DNA from: Nemania diffusa
Lineage: Eukaryota; Ascomycota; Sordariomycetes; Xylariales; Xylariaceae
Reading direction: 5' to 3'
DNA length: 64,000 nt
Assembly: GCA_038501195.1 (NCBI GenBank)
Contig: JBBPUQ010000003.1
Coordinates: 4,618,501 to 4,682,500, forward strand
The position numbers were made by a program, and so were the translations under genes. The notes under the pieces are model-generated. The model ran no database searches and was not told the DNA's origin. It worked only from the letters and a program-made list of their open reading frames with translations. Positions 1-11,027 of the stretch are shown here, piece after piece. The first letter of the stretch is position 1. Each line of letters begins with the position of its first letter.

Positions 1-1
1 A

Positions 2-565
2 AGCCGACCACCACACGACCATGATGGTGATTCTATATATTCAGACGATGTCGAGGCGCAACATCACCATCACGTTGCAAAAAACGCATTTCTGTCCATT
101 GGGCTTCAAACGTCGGTAGCCATCGCTCTCCACAAGTTTCCAGAGGGTTTCATAACGTATGCAACAAACCATGCCAATCCCGCTTTAGGTTTCAGCGTGT
201 TTCTTGCGCTGTTTGTGCACAACATATCCGAGGGGTTCGCTCTCGCCCTACCCTTATACATGGCCCTGAACAGCCGTATAAAAGCGATCCTCTGGGCCTT
301 CCTTTTGGGCGGTCTAAGCCAACCAATGGGCGCCGCCATCGCTTTCGCCTGGTTTCAGTTAGCTGACCACACACACATCACCCCTGGCGCCATGGCCTAC
401 GGTTGCTTATTCGCCATCACGTCCGGCATCATGGTCAGTGTTGCCCTGCAGCTCTTTGTCGAGAGTCTGAGCCTGAATCACAACCAGAACTTGAGCATTC
501 TCTTTGCATTCTTGGGCATGACGCTGCTGGGTTTGAGCAATGCTTTCAATTCGGACGTACATTGA
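2..565 (+). CDS. ZIP-family zinc transporter, C-terminal part (5' end outside window)
   Basis: The open frame enters from the left edge and gives 187 residues before the TGA. A His/Asp-rich cytosolic loop (HDHDGD, then HHHH at residues 21-24) is followed by the two metal-binding helices of the ZIP family: HKFPEGF at about residue 44 and HNISEGF at about 73. Further hydrophobic segments follow (IKAILWAFLLGG, GCLFAITSGIMVSVALQLF, LSILFAFLGMTLLG). The pattern is closest to the Zrt3-type vacuolar zinc exporters of fungi, which release stored zinc to the cytosol; that assignment rests on the family motifs and C-terminal topology, and a ZupT-like role cannot be excluded. No intron is seen in the visible part. 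The gene converges on PEX8. Confidence 0.85.
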   Translation, partial: SRPPHDHDGDSIYSDDVEAQHHHHVAKNAFLSIGLQTSVAIALHKFPEGFITYATNHANPALGFSVFLALFVHNISEGFALALPLYMALNSRIKAILWAFLLGGLSQPMGAAIAFAWFQLADHTHITPGAMAYGCLFAITSGIMVSVALQLFVESLSLNHNQNLSILFAFLGMTLLGLSNAFNSDVH

Positions 566-1154
566 TCAGGGGGCAGTGTAAATGAGACTACAGGAGACGA
601 GACAAACGATGGCTGACTCTACTTTGTACACATGTCTGGACAGCGAGCGGGCGGTCTTACTATGCGATTGACCGGGTGCTGTACTGGATCACGATACTTT
701 TTTGACGATTGAACGCGGATTCTTGGGCACACGGTCTGGCGGCGGCGTTTCAGAGCGGACATAGGATAAGCATCATTGGTACTTTATGTACTTTCAGCAT
801 TAGGACTAGGAACTGGGACTCTAGAAGGATACTTGGCACGGGCACGGTGGAACGGTCGTCTCTGCCTACCTCGCATTATCCTCGTATCACGAAATTGAGT
901 AAAATTGAGTAAAATGACAAATTAACGTCTGGTTAGTTTGTACAGTTTGACTGATGGAGTCTTATGCAATGAATACCATTCAATATGCCAGTGGGCACTG
1001 AATCTAGCTATGCTCCTCTCTCTAAGCATCTTGAGAACCTCTACCTCCCATGCCATTTCTTGTGGGGCGGGTAGTTCCTACGCTTCTTATTACATGCTCC
1101 TAAAACGCCATCTCATTCAAAGGTGGTGATACATATAACCAACGACAGGCCATT
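566..1154. other. Intergenic, between the convergent ZIP and PEX8 ends
   Basis: No coding signal was seen. It contains a short direct repeat, ATTGAGTAAA twice, near 893-913. It should hold the 3' UTRs and poly(A) sites of both flanking genes. Confidence 0.6.
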
Positions 1155-3239
1155 TTACAGGCGGCTATTCACCTGCTCGCTCTGCACGAGGGCACCGCTC
1201 ATCATGGGCTCCGCTACCCCGTCTCCGCCCCCGCCTAGCATGTCCCGGCCGCCCCGCGTCCCCCACCACGCGACGCCGGCGACGGCGCGGTCGACGTCGA
1301 GCTCGCCGCTCGCGAGGACCTCCCACAGCCTGCGCCTCGCGGCGTCGCGCATGCGGGGGTCGGGGATGGCGGCGCTCGCGTCCGCGGCGCGCGAGAGCCA
1401 CTCGTCGAGGAGGTGCGCGGGCAGGTGCGGCAGGGCGTCGACGAGCGCGAGGACGAGCGCCGTCTGCTCCGAGACCGGCTCGGCTAGGGGGAGCTGTAGG
1501 GTGTCCGGGGCTGCTGCCGCCGCCGCCGGTAACGGAGTGGTGGAGGCGCCCTCGGCGCGGAAGCGGAGCATCTCGAGGAGGGTCTCCGAGAGGCCGGGGT
1601 GGGAGACGGAGATGGGGTAGGGCGGGCTGGCGACCTGCATGACGGTGCGGAAGGCGAGGCGGAATTGGCGAGGCGAGATGCGCGCTGGGAAGGAGGAGAG
1701 GAGGGTGTCGATGTAGAACGGGATGAGGGGCGCGGTGAGGGCGCTGTGCTGTGGGCAGGAGAATAGGCTGAGCAGGGCTGCGTGCGAGGATTCGAAGAGC
1801 TCGAGGGTTAGGGAGGAGGGCGGGGTGTTGGCTGGTGAGGTGAGCCATGAGGTAGGCGAGAGATTCGCGGTTGCGGGCGCGATGATTAGGGCCTCGGCTG
1901 ATGGCGTCGGGAGAGAGAGAGTGAGATGCTCGGCGGTGTTGAGGTAGAAAAGGGATAGGGCTTGGTGTGCGGGCGGAGGCACGGTACTCGTTGGCGGCGG
2001 TAGGGTTTCCTGGAGGAAACGAGTACAGGCGTCGGGGTACCGGGTCAGGATGTCGAGGGATGTTAGATACGTGAAGGTGTAAACTTGAAAGTTGCTTCCG
2101 CCCTGGCGAGACGAGATGAAGGACATGTTCCGCAGTATGCGGAGCGTCTTCGCCGCAAGAGTTGGTGCTGTATTATCGTTGCGTAGACGAGGATCCAGGA
2201 GACACCGGCCAACTATAGGTTGTAGTACTGCGACCAGCGAAAACATAATCTTCTTCAATAACTGCCAGAGCATCAGCCAGGGTCCTTGGAGAACCTCGGG
2301 TGATAGTTTAGTTGATTCGACAGCTAAGTCAACCAGTGACAAGGCGCAATTCTCCCACTTCTCTAACAGGCCCGCCGTGAATGACAGGAATTCATCCTGG
2401 ATGTGTAGAACAATATTCGAGTCTCCAGCATGCTGAACGGCGAAGACGCCAAGCCGAGACAGAGGGCCCATGTTCTGCGCTAGAGGTCGCGACTCGAGCT
2501 GCTGGATGCGATGGACTGAAGGGGAGTCGGCAGGCCAGCCGAGATTGCGCGTAGGGGCGATATCCAGTTCTATTGCTCGGATGAACTCGCCATGCTGGAA
2601 GCCTTCCTCTCCTAACATGGCTTCCACTACAGCCGGGAGAAGCGCATTACCGTTGAGCAGCGCCTTGTTAGCTGCCGACAGTAAGGGGAACGCATAGGTT
2701 AGCGCCAGCACAACAGCGCCTTTGCCTAATGCTCCAGTCCGCGAGTTATCCTCCAATGCTAGGTTTGCGGATGTGACCACGGCCTGCTCAAGAGTGGACC
2801 GTAATCTCCAGGATAGAGACCTCCTATCCTCGCCCTCCATACCCATCAAGATGCCTGCGAGGACCAGCGTGTGCTGCCATCGGCTAGAGCGATCATCCAG
2901 GCCCTTCGCGACAGCGCGCGCCCAGTCCTCGGCAGGAACACCGCTTCCCGTCGGGGGCTGCCCTCTCGGCAGATTCGCATTGTCCAGCTCGTTTCGGCGC
3001 ACGTGGATCGCGGCCGTGTTGAATATGCTTATTATTCGGAGACAGGTGCGCAAACCATCGGGCTGCTGCCATATCGAGCGAGCGATGAGAAAATGCGACG
3101 TGAGCAGGGAGAGGTTCAGGGGGTTGTTGAGGCTGGCCAGGAGCGTGTTCGTCGTTCCAAAGATCTTGTCGGTCTGAGAGGGATTGGGAGCATCTTGGTA
3201 AGCCCGCAGGACCGTGTTAAGCAATCGGTCGGCGGGCAT
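1155..3239 (-). CDS. PEX8: Peroxin 8, intraperoxisomal import factor
   Basis: A single uninterrupted frame of 694 residues. The N-terminus (MPADRLLNTVLRAYQD) and the following helical region agree with Pex8 of filamentous ascomycetes as I know the family. The last three residues are Ser-Arg-Leu, a PTS1 peroxisomal targeting signal, as expected for the only peroxin located mainly in the lumen. Pex8 docks with the cargo receptor Pex5 and links the docking and RING subcomplexes during matrix protein import. The C-terminal third is very GC-rich and Ala/Pro-rich, which creates long antisense open frames that are shadows. The start is the first ATG of the frame and lies next to an intergenic promoter region shared with the divergent TMEM170-like gene. 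Confidence 0.8.
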   Translation of the reverse strand: MPADRLLNTVLRAYQDAPNPSQTDKIFGTTNTLLASLNNPLNLSLLTSHFLIARSIWQQPDGLRTCLRIISIFNTAAIHVRRNELDNANLPRGQPPTGSGVPAEDWARAVAKGLDDRSSRWQHTLVLAGILMGMEGEDRRSLSWRLRSTLEQAVVTSANLALEDNSRTGALGKGAVVLALTYAFPLLSAANKALLNGNALLPAVVEAMLGEEGFQHGEFIRAIELDIAPTRNLGWPADSPSVHRIQQLESRPLAQNMGPLSRLGVFAVQHAGDSNIVLHIQDEFLSFTAGLLEKWENCALSLVDLAVESTKLSPEVLQGPWLMLWQLLKKIMFSLVAVLQPIVGRCLLDPRLRNDNTAPTLAAKTLRILRNMSFISSRQGGSNFQVYTFTYLTSLDILTRYPDACTRFLQETLPPPTSTVPPPAHQALSLFYLNTAEHLTLSLPTPSAEALIIAPATANLSPTSWLTSPANTPPSSLTLELFESSHAALLSLFSCPQHSALTAPLIPFYIDTLLSSFPARISPRQFRLAFRTVMQVASPPYPISVSHPGLSETLLEMLRFRAEGASTTPLPAAAAAAPDTLQLPLAEPVSEQTALVLALVDALPHLPAHLLDEWLSRAADASAAIPDPRMRDAARRRLWEVLASGELDVDRAVAGVAWWGTRGGRDMLGGGGDGVAEPMMSGALVQSEQVNSRL

Positions 3240-3804
3240 ATTTGTGACGGGCTATCTATTAGCAGCTATACTAGAGTCATGACTGAAAAGACGGTGCATT
3301 GAATTGATCTCGTCTAAGACTTGGCAGTCTTTCGAAGAAGGCGAGTTAAAAGTAAGTGATAATGTTGGATTACAGAAGACTGAGCCGTTGGACCCCAAAT
3401 TGGCGAAAGCTAGGTAGCTGGATGGCTGCTTTGCCGAGGCACAGCAGCCCCATCCTAGCGCCATTCTACCTACATGTACCTACTGTAGGCAAGGTACCTA
3501 CAAAAGGTACAGGTAGTCACTACAAAGCATCACGTCACACGGTGACAGAGCTCTAGCGTACCTGAGGTCGCCTTAAACTTATTTAACACCCCTGGTCTTC
3601 ATTAAATATTCACTGCATCCCTAACTCAGCTCAGCTTCCGACTCTCCTCGGTCAACATTCCTACTACACTACAGTAACGGAAATGCTACCCTATAGAAAA
3701 TATATGGGAATATAGCTTCATGTTGGGAAGTCGGCTAGATGCCTAATTCGCAGTGAGTTCTTACTAGCTCGTCGCGCAAATGCCGGGCCACGCATCAACT
3801 GACG
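3240..3804. promoter_or_regulatory. Divergent intergenic region between PEX8 and the TMEM170-like gene
   Basis: No coding signal. 3467-3515 carries a cluster of the intergenic CCTACATGTACC / AGGTACCTAC motif seen elsewhere in the window. The region must contain both promoters, but no specific factor site was recognised. Confidence 0.5.
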
Positions 3805-4304
3805 ATGCCTTCTCGCACTAGGTGTTCCGATTATCCCCCATCCGACTATCATGTTCCTCCGTTTCCCTCCCTCTGCTGGCCTCCATATACCTGCGTGATA
3901 TATACCGTTTACGACTCATGGCGGTTCACCCTTGTCTGGACCCTGATCTTGTTCAGTGCATTCCACCTGAGCGCTACTGCCATCGCCTTACTGATGCAGG
4001 TTGGCAAGCCGAGATCGATATGGAAGTATCTAGTTGTCGTTCCCATCGTGTATGCCGTTGTGGCAGGCGTCGAAGCCCTTGTTGCTGGTAGTGTTGCCGG
4101 CTCCGTGTAAGCATTTAGCTTCTTAGGAGTTGATTTAACTTGATCGGTCGTAGTACGAGAATCGTACTAATCATTATCCTCAGTCTCGGCGCCGTATATA
4201 TGGCTGCATGCTACCACATGTCGACATGGATCCCCTTCATATGGGGGTTCATCAATGTATTAATTCTAATCATCTCGTCGTTCACTATTCAAGGAGGTCT
4301 ATAA
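3805..4304 (+). CDS. TMEM170-family integral membrane protein
   Basis: Two exons, 3805-4106 and 4184-4304, encode 140 residues. The 77-nt intron has a GTAAGC donor, a TACTAAT branch site at about 4165 and a CAG acceptor. The spliced protein has three hydrophobic segments: SWRFTLVWTLILFSAFHLSA, WKYLVVVPIVYAVVAGVEAL, and WIPFIWGFINVLILIISSF near the C-terminus, ending IQGGL. The WTLILFSAFH segment and the overall topology match the TMEM170 family, which in animals shapes ER sheets and the nuclear envelope; the role in this fungus is inferred. It converges on the acetyltransferase gene with only 13 bp between stop codons. Confidence 0.75.
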
Positions 4305-4317
4305 GAAGCCCTTGTTC

Positions 4318-5122
4318 CTATGCTTCAGAGACGGGGATATGCCCAGGCGGGTTATAGCCAGGCGGCAGCTCTTCTCTCGGCACTCGCCGGATTGGCTTTA
4401 TAACCCTCGCTGGATTCCCTACCGCGACCGAGAAAGGAGGAATATCTTTGGTGACCACGCTCCCCGCCCCTATAGTACAGCCCCGGCCGATTGTAACCCC
4501 AGGAACGACGACGACATTTCCACCCAGCCAACAGTCTTCCCCGATGGTGATGGGAGCACCCGCCTCGGGGCCATTCGTACCATCACGCACGCTAGGATCC
4601 GTTGGGTGGCTGCCCGAGTAGAAGGAGCAGTTGGGGCCCATAAGTGTCCGGTCGCCGACAGTGATAGGGGACGTATCGATCCAGGTTGAGTTGCTGTTGA
4701 TATATACATTCTTGCCGATTCTGGTATTGTGAGCTCTCCTCGCTGACTCTAACCCCAAGAGAGACCTACTTGACATTGTAGCCATAGTCCATCTTTACGG
4801 GACGATCACACCAAACATAATCGGCCAGAAGATCCTCATCTTCTTCCGCTGTGGCTGCCTGCGGGGGTAGAGGCGTTGCATCACCCACTATCCTAGTAAG
4901 ATGGTGTCAGATATTGGATCAACTCTATAGCAAGGGATTGTCCTACTTCTGGAACAGCTCGACAGTGGTTCGTCTCCGGTCATCTCGGTTATCATTGAAC
5001 TTCTCAAATGCCTGCCGGCACCTTCGACGGTCCTCTATGAGGTCCGGGGTGAAGGCAAAATAGAGGTCTCCATTTTCCATGCGCCGCTTATTGTCTTCCG
5101 GATCAATTACCCGCAAAGCCAT
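4318..5122 (-). CDS. Maltose/sugar O-acetyltransferase (Mac domain + left-handed beta-helix)
   Basis: Three exons read leftwards: 4947-5122, 4770-4892 and 4318-4720, with introns of 54 and 49 nt. The protein is 233 residues from the chosen ATG; an in-frame ATG at 5140 would add six. The N-terminus (NGDLYFAFTPDLIEDRRRC) is a maltose-acetyltransferase cap. The middle and C-terminal parts are hexapeptide repeats of the LbH acyltransferase fold (ITVGDRTLMGPN, ITIGEDCWLGGNVVVVPG, TIGRGCTIGAGSVV). The probable catalytic His is in YSGSHPTDP. The enzyme transfers acetyl from acetyl-CoA to a sugar hydroxyl. The physiological acceptor in fungi is not settled, and virginiamycin-type acetyltransferases are relatives. 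Joining at 4721/4769 restores the conserved GYNVKIGKN stretch, which supports the model. Confidence 0.85.
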
Positions 5123-5140
5123 AGTAACGAGAGTATGCAA

Positions 5141-6116
5141 GTAGAAACGGCCAATTATCGAGACAAAGGGAAGGGGGGGATTGCTTATTCAAAGCGATAG
5201 TAGGAGGTGATAACCCCAATTATGGGATATCTATGGCAGTGCAGGCCGTAGTTGAATTCCATACGAGGAGTTGTGTCTCGATCTAGACTACACTTGGCGT
5301 GAGAGTGCCCCCACCGTGCCGTGTCCAAGTTGTAACCATTACCGATCTCGCAGGAGATCAATTTAGGTATATATTTAGTCTAATCCTAGTATGCTAACGC
5401 GCGTTGCAATATCCCAGGATTCTCAACCCAATCTCTCAGTACCTATTTAACCTACCTACCTACGCTATGTGAAGAGTTAACATGTGCGAGCTACCATGTA
5501 AGTGAGTACCTACCTAACTCTCCATTGCTTAGATGATAGGTAAGTACCTAGGTAAGTATATGCGTAGGAGGTAGCTAACCTGTGTAGGTAATTGTCCGTT
5601 TCCGGCCGCGGGGTACCTAATCTAGCGGGTACCTACCTAGGCAGGTATATGATCTACTTAGTCTTAGTACTAATAGGCGCCTAGACTAGGTACCACGTTT
5701 TACCAAACGCCAAGACTTCGACAAATCGGGTTAGCGCTATCGTCGCTCTATCTCAGGCTCGGTTCAGTCAATTCTCAGGCCATTGACTGAGCGCCATGTT
5801 TTATGTATGAATTATGCAGAAGGAAAACGGTGCCTCGAAACGGTCTGCGTTCACCGTCAGCAAGATATACCGAAAGTGTTAATACCGACCAGGGTGGCTT
5901 TTGTCTTTTATGACAATACAGACACTGGTATCTTGACTACTTTAGAGTTTCATCCCAATTTACTCAGTTTAACGTCCATCGTTGAACTGCATCCGAAAAC
6001 AAGTGGCGTATTACACCCGTCACGCCACCAGCTTTTCTACCTATAGTCTGAATGGGCCATGGTATCTGTCCGCTCAAAGTCAGACACTGTATTTGGTACT
6101 CATGGGCAGAAAATTC
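5141..6116. other. Gene-free spacer rich in the AGGTAGGTACCT motif
   Basis: No gene was recognised. Bases 5440-5700 are dense in ACCTACCT, TAGGTAAGTACCTAGG, GGGTACCTACCTAGG and related permutations on both strands. This is the strongest motif cluster of the window. The short open frames at 5783-6218 have no coding character. Confidence 0.6.
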
Positions 6117-8632
6117 CTACTTCTGAGAAGTAGTCCCATCCCAGTTGGCAAGCTTGGGTGGGGGCTGCCGCTTGGGCATGACAGCCTCCCAGGCGCTCAT
6201 CACCTGCAAGATCAATGATTCTTTGTTCTCTGGCGCAACCACAACCAGGCCAAACGCCCTACCGTTGAAGTTGGTCGCGTACCCGAGCGGTATGGTACCG
6301 ATGGGGTAGTTGGCTGCTGTGGCGATGGTGTTGAAGCGTCCTCGGGGAGGGCCTATGAGGACGTCGACGCCGTTCTCTTGCAACATGGCATCAATGCCCT
6401 CTTCCCGATTGTGTCGGACAAGAGCAGCGGTGTATTCCTCGTATGTCTCTTTGGACATCTCTGCCGTAGCAGCCCGCTCGAGGGCTACCTGATTGGGCGT
6501 CCCTGCATTGATGACGATTAGTCGCGGCTAGCCTTCATTGAAATCGTTGCTTATAGACAATATACCTGGTTGCAAGCAAATGTCGGCATGTTTCTCATTA
6601 AAATCGACGAGGTCCTGCATCGTCTTGACGGGAGAATGGTCAAGTCCGCTAATGAAATGCGGGAACAAGTTGTGGGTGTCGATAGCTTGGATGCAAAATT
6701 AATACATCGAGCACCAAAAGCCCGTATTGGGTACCACGGTGACTTACCTAATATAGCGTCAAACATGTCGTCGTCCTCGGGGCTAAACTTCCGGAGAGGA
6801 ATGTCGCGCTTCACATGGGCTCCAGCTTTCTCGACGAGGTACATGGCTTTGTTAAAGTCGTGATTCTAGAAGAGGTAGTCCTCACCTGTCAGCTTTCATG
6901 AAACAAGCGTGCCTCTTTTCAGGTGACAAAACGCTTACAAATTGCTCACTGTACGCGTCGTTCGGACGCACGGCATTGGGGGACGACACGCATTCTTTCT
7001 CATCCAGAAAACCAATTCGGAGACCCACGAACGACTTGGTCAAAAAATCGCGATGGGAACCCTCCTTCAGCGGCTCCAGGATATCCAGCAATGTAGCAAC
7101 ATCGCCGGGGGACTTCGTCATGGGACCAGCAGTATCTGCCAACGGAGTGCCGGGAAGAATGCCCCGAAAAGAAGCCTTGCCAACGCTGAGTTTGAGGGAG
7201 TAAAGACTGGCTCGGTCGCTGGGTTGCGTAATCGATCCGTCTGTCTCGGAACCGAGCGCAACCGGCGCCATGCCAGCAGCAACTGCAACTGCCGATCCAG
7301 ATGATGAACCAGCAGGCGTCTGCTGTGAATCAGTATGCGATGAAATGCATGCCAAGGACCGGAGAACTTCTTACGCTATGTCCAAGCCAGCTGTCCGTAG
7401 GGTCAATACTGTCGGGGACATAGGGAGATTGGGTTTGACTGAAAAAAAACCATTTAGTACAGCTCTTATGCCGCATGTGCATGTGGCACGACTGGCACAG
7501 ATGCACATCCAACTCACCCTCCAATTGTTGACCATCCAGCATATCCACCATCCCCCTTGAAACCGGCCATTTCCTGAAAATGTCGGTCAGAATCGGTCCC
7601 CGAGGAGATTGCTATCAATCTAGCCTTGCATGTGAAGGAGGTGTACATACCGAGAGATTCGTCTTGCCCAGAAGAATCAAGCCGGCATCCAGCAGCTAAC
7701 CAGCAACGTTAGACATCCCACCGCAAGTCATGAAGATGAAAGGTAAAACTCTCGTGAGTCGGAGCATGCTGCAAATCACAGAACCAACGTGAATGAACAG
7801 TGAAACATGGCAGCCAGCACCAGAAGAGTGTGGGTGTGTGTGTGTTCGGAGAGGAGGGAAGGGGAACCCCTGGTTGAGCAGTGCGCAATCCGCGCAACCG
7901 CCACGAGAATATGAGTCATGGACGGACACTCCGACCACAAGGCATAGACAAACCAAAGAGTCACTATCAAGGTGAGCCTGTCGGTCGAAAGGATGGGCTT
8001 GAATGGGAGCATGACCTACTGCTTGGACAACATCGGCATTCTCCCTTGCGACTGCGTCTTTCAAGGCGTATGCCCCGCATGTTGTCGGTAAAGTGAATGA
8101 TGCAGCCGACCACATATTGTCCTGGAGCAACATCTTCATTAGCCGTGGAACAGCATTAGATTGCCTGCCCAGATATGTATTCACCTTGGCCAGAAACGGA
8201 ATGCCATGGTACAGACTTCTCGTCTTGCCGCTCTCGCGCTCTCGATCTAGCTGGGCTGCAGTATCCAGAAGCTGCTTCTCCGGCACGACACTTATGACGG
8301 CTCTGAGTCGCGCGCCATCATCGTTATGGGCGCGAATTTGCTGTAAATATGCTTGTACAAGCTGGACGCTGGTGACCTGGCGCTGCTCAAGGAGCACGCG
8401 AAGGTCGCCGGCTGTTGCGGTCAAGACGTCGAAAGGCATTATCGGTTTGGCGGAGAAGAAAGACCGAGTCACTGACAAAGGAAATGTCAGCACCGAGATC
8501 TCCAAGTCGATAGCGGGTGTCCGTTTAGAGCAGGGTTCCCGGCTCACCTCTCGAAAACATGTCCTTGTTACTAAACAGAAAAGCGGCGAGCCCGGCCAGC
8601 ACTAAAGCTCGTCCGATCGTTCTGCAGTTCAT
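6117..8632 (-). CDS. Amidase (amidase signature family), membrane-anchored or secreted
   Basis: Ten exons read leftwards: 8548-8632, 8185-8471, 8020-8121, 7651-7695, 7518-7573, 7375-7438, 6939-7322, 6748-6865, 6566-6685 and 6117-6502. Together they give 1647 nt and 548 residues, the usual amidase length. The first exon encodes a hydrophobic leader (MNCRTIGRALVLAGLAAFLF), a signal peptide or anchor. The Ser-cisSer-Lys triad is visible: Lys124 in IPFLAK-DN, Ser in AGSSSGSA (219-221) and nucleophile Ser243 in SETDGSI. The segment GGQTQSPYV and the terminal NYPIGTIPLGY region fit fungal amidases. Family chemistry is amide hydrolysis; the substrate is unknown. Intron 3 is 324 nt, much longer than the others (52-79 nt). 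Unspliced frames look broken, but every break falls at a good intron, so I read the gene as intact. Confidence 0.85.
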
Positions 8633-8934
8633 CCGCAAGCAGTAGAGAATCTGCCTCGAAAGCAGAAGAGTTATGTAAGGAATGAAGAGCTCGACAACGG
8701 CGGGGCCTGAGACGGCAAGAGCTCAAGGGTCAGGCAGTAAGGTACTTACTTGTAGGTTGTTCTGTGGGGAAACATACAGAGGTACATAGATCGCCCACGT
8801 TGTAGCTACTCCTGCTGTGTCAACCTTATTCGCCTTTCGTGTGCCTGCACTCGACTGGTCACGTTACAACCCTGTCGTTGTTCCGGTCCGGAAACTGACA
8901 TGTCCCAACTCGAGCAGAGAACTCGCGAGTTCAG

Positions 8935-10418
8935 CTCGAAGATGAATGGAAGAATATTGAGAAATCCTTTGCCGAAGCCTTTGCAGCCATCGGAGAGACC
9001 GAGAAGTTTTTGGAAAGGTATTCCAAGAAGACCCATTCCCGTCCACAAACAAGGCAACCAGACAGCGCCAAATCGAAGATCTTCCCTGTCCACACTCTTC
9101 CGCCCTCCATGACATCTGTTTTCGTCGGCCGAGAAGACATCCTGACCAACATGGCGCAATGGCTGCGACTTGATCGCCGTGGTCGCAACGGAGTTGCCAT
9201 CTACACACTGTGTGGGATTGGCGGTGTTGGGAAGACTGAGCTTGCACGAGAGTATGCTAATCGTACCAAGACTGACCTCGATGCTGTCCTTTGGGTCGTG
9301 GCCGAGTTTTCACACATTGCAACGCAGTTGCACCTAGACGGAGCCAAAATCGACGGAGACGCTGCGAACAACCGCAGACTGGTCCAAGACTGGTTTCGTA
9401 CAGCAGGTGAGTTGAGTCTCTATCATCACGGTTCAGGGCCACCCTTGCACAGCCTTTCTCTTACAACTCCATCAAGTCTTGGTTCGTCTGGCTTGCCTGC
9501 GGTGGCTAACTACCTGAAACGCCTTGCGTTGGATTCTATCCAGACGAATCCTGGTTGCTGATCCTGGACAATGTCGAGGACTTTGATCATATCAAAGATT
9601 ATCTACCACCCCTAGAAAGCACAGGATCTGTGATAGTGACGACAAGGTACCCTGATTTAGCGCGGCGTTTGACACTCCTTCGCGGCCGCAGCAACATTGT
9701 CGAGAAGCTCGACAAAGACGAAGCCAAGAACCTGTTTCTTCAACTACTGTTTAGTAAAGAGGATAACAGTGCCACAACCGAGGAAACCCCTTTTTGGCCC
9801 CCAGACCTCCTACCTCCAGAAGTGAAGGCCATTGACTTTCTGCTCAAGGAGCTCGACGGTCTAGCGTTGGGGATTCAGCAGATGGTTTCATTGATCAAAC
9901 ATGGCCTCCCGTCGTGCACTCATAACCTGGGCAGATTTGTGGAGCGATACCAGAGATATCTGCCTCGCCTTCTCGAGAAAGATCCGAGCATGAGGCCACA
10001 CAGGCTCACCACACTCTGGGAAATGACTTTCGACAACGTGCGAACGCACCCAAAATATCCATACGCATGGAAAATACTTGGAATTCTATGCTGTTTGCAG
10101 CCTGACGGCATTCCAACGAACGTTTTCCTCGGCTTGAGTGCCTCGCTTGCTACGGGGGATTTGGACTTCTGCAGCGATGAGTTCGGGTATGCAATGTTCC
10201 ATCAGCCGACACTCTGCCCCTTCATACGAAAGTTTTGGCACTCATGCGATACAGCGTCGACGAGAATATCGACTTCCTGCGTAGCCCATCAAAACGCATT
10301 GAACAAAGAGCAGAGACAAAAGTCAGTACAATCAATTATACTGCTGTCAGACTTCGTTATACTAGGCCTACATTATATTCCTAGATGTGTCTCGTCATAT
10401 TTAACCTACATCAAATAA
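8935..10418 (+). pseudogene. NB-ARC STAND NTPase (NLR-like), broken and truncated at the C-terminus
   Basis: The frame is open from about 8899. An acceptor at 8934 precedes LEDEWKNIEKSFAEAF, and the first exon is uncertain: an ATG at 8682 with a donor at 8742 would fit in frame. A 137-nt intron lies at 9407-9543. NB-ARC motifs appear in order: P-loop GIGGVGKTE, Walker B WLLILDN, sensor VTTR, and a GLxL-like LDGLALGIQQ. Then the frame fails. After DLDFCSDEF the related sequence continues in another frame (VLALMRYSVDENIDF, about 10232), then returns to the first (LNKEQRQKS, about 10298), and ends at 10418. The expected HRLVQ segment and all C-terminal repeats are missing. Fungal STAND proteins act in non-self recognition or signalling, and this copy is probably dead. 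A functional short form is possible but less likely. Confidence 0.65.
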
Positions 10419-10874
10419 TAGAACATCGTGCATGTTGACTCTTGAACGAAACGAAGTATTTTATTCATGCGTCAATACGTAAGAAGTCCGTTTTGAGTAA
10501 AACGGTTGCCTCTGATTCTCTCCTGTTATATTTACGGAGAAACGTTATTGACCGTTACGAGATTTTATGCATTTGGGCTTGTGCAAAAGCGGGTCTTGCT
10601 CAGGTCAGGCCCTGGCCAATTTACAGGTAGTAAGTCGCTAAATTTAGGGACTAGATGCCGGAGGAGGTTGCGACATACCAATTCTGCCCGCTACGGCCGC
10701 CTAATTTATCTGGGGTCATTCTGCCACTCAATGTTTCATCCTCAGTTCTCTAGCATACAAAGAGCCTAAGAGTTCCCTCGGCTACTCGAGAGTGATGGCA
10801 GCTACCTATCTCTCGAGGCCTGCTTTGTTCTAGGAAGCCTACCTAAGAACTTGTCATAACAACAAAGCCACTAG
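10419..10874. other. Spacer between the NB-ARC relic and the ICMT gene
   Basis: No gene recognised. It contains a few CCTACCTAAG-type motif pieces near 10839. Short open frames here lack coding character. Confidence 0.5.
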
Positions 10875-11027
10875 ATGTCACAATGGACTTCCCGCCTGAC
10901 AGGTAAATACCCCTCTTCATTTCCCTTGATCTGCACTCCGAAGACCTCGAAGCTTCGCGCGCTACATCGGCTGCTGTTCCGAGAGCCACACAAACAAACG
11001 TCCGTGAAGCAATCGGCTACACACGAA

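Noticed and set aside
1123..1620. 165-codon plus-strand frame opposite PEX8
   Set aside because: Antisense shadow of the GC-rich PEX8 3' end: Arg/Ser/Ala-rich with no domain.
7696..8547. Apparent 283-codon exon of the amidase region with a disrupted end
   Set aside because: It reads through three introns (8472-8547, 8122-8184 and most of intron 3). Splicing restores the conserved protein, so it is not a broken gene.
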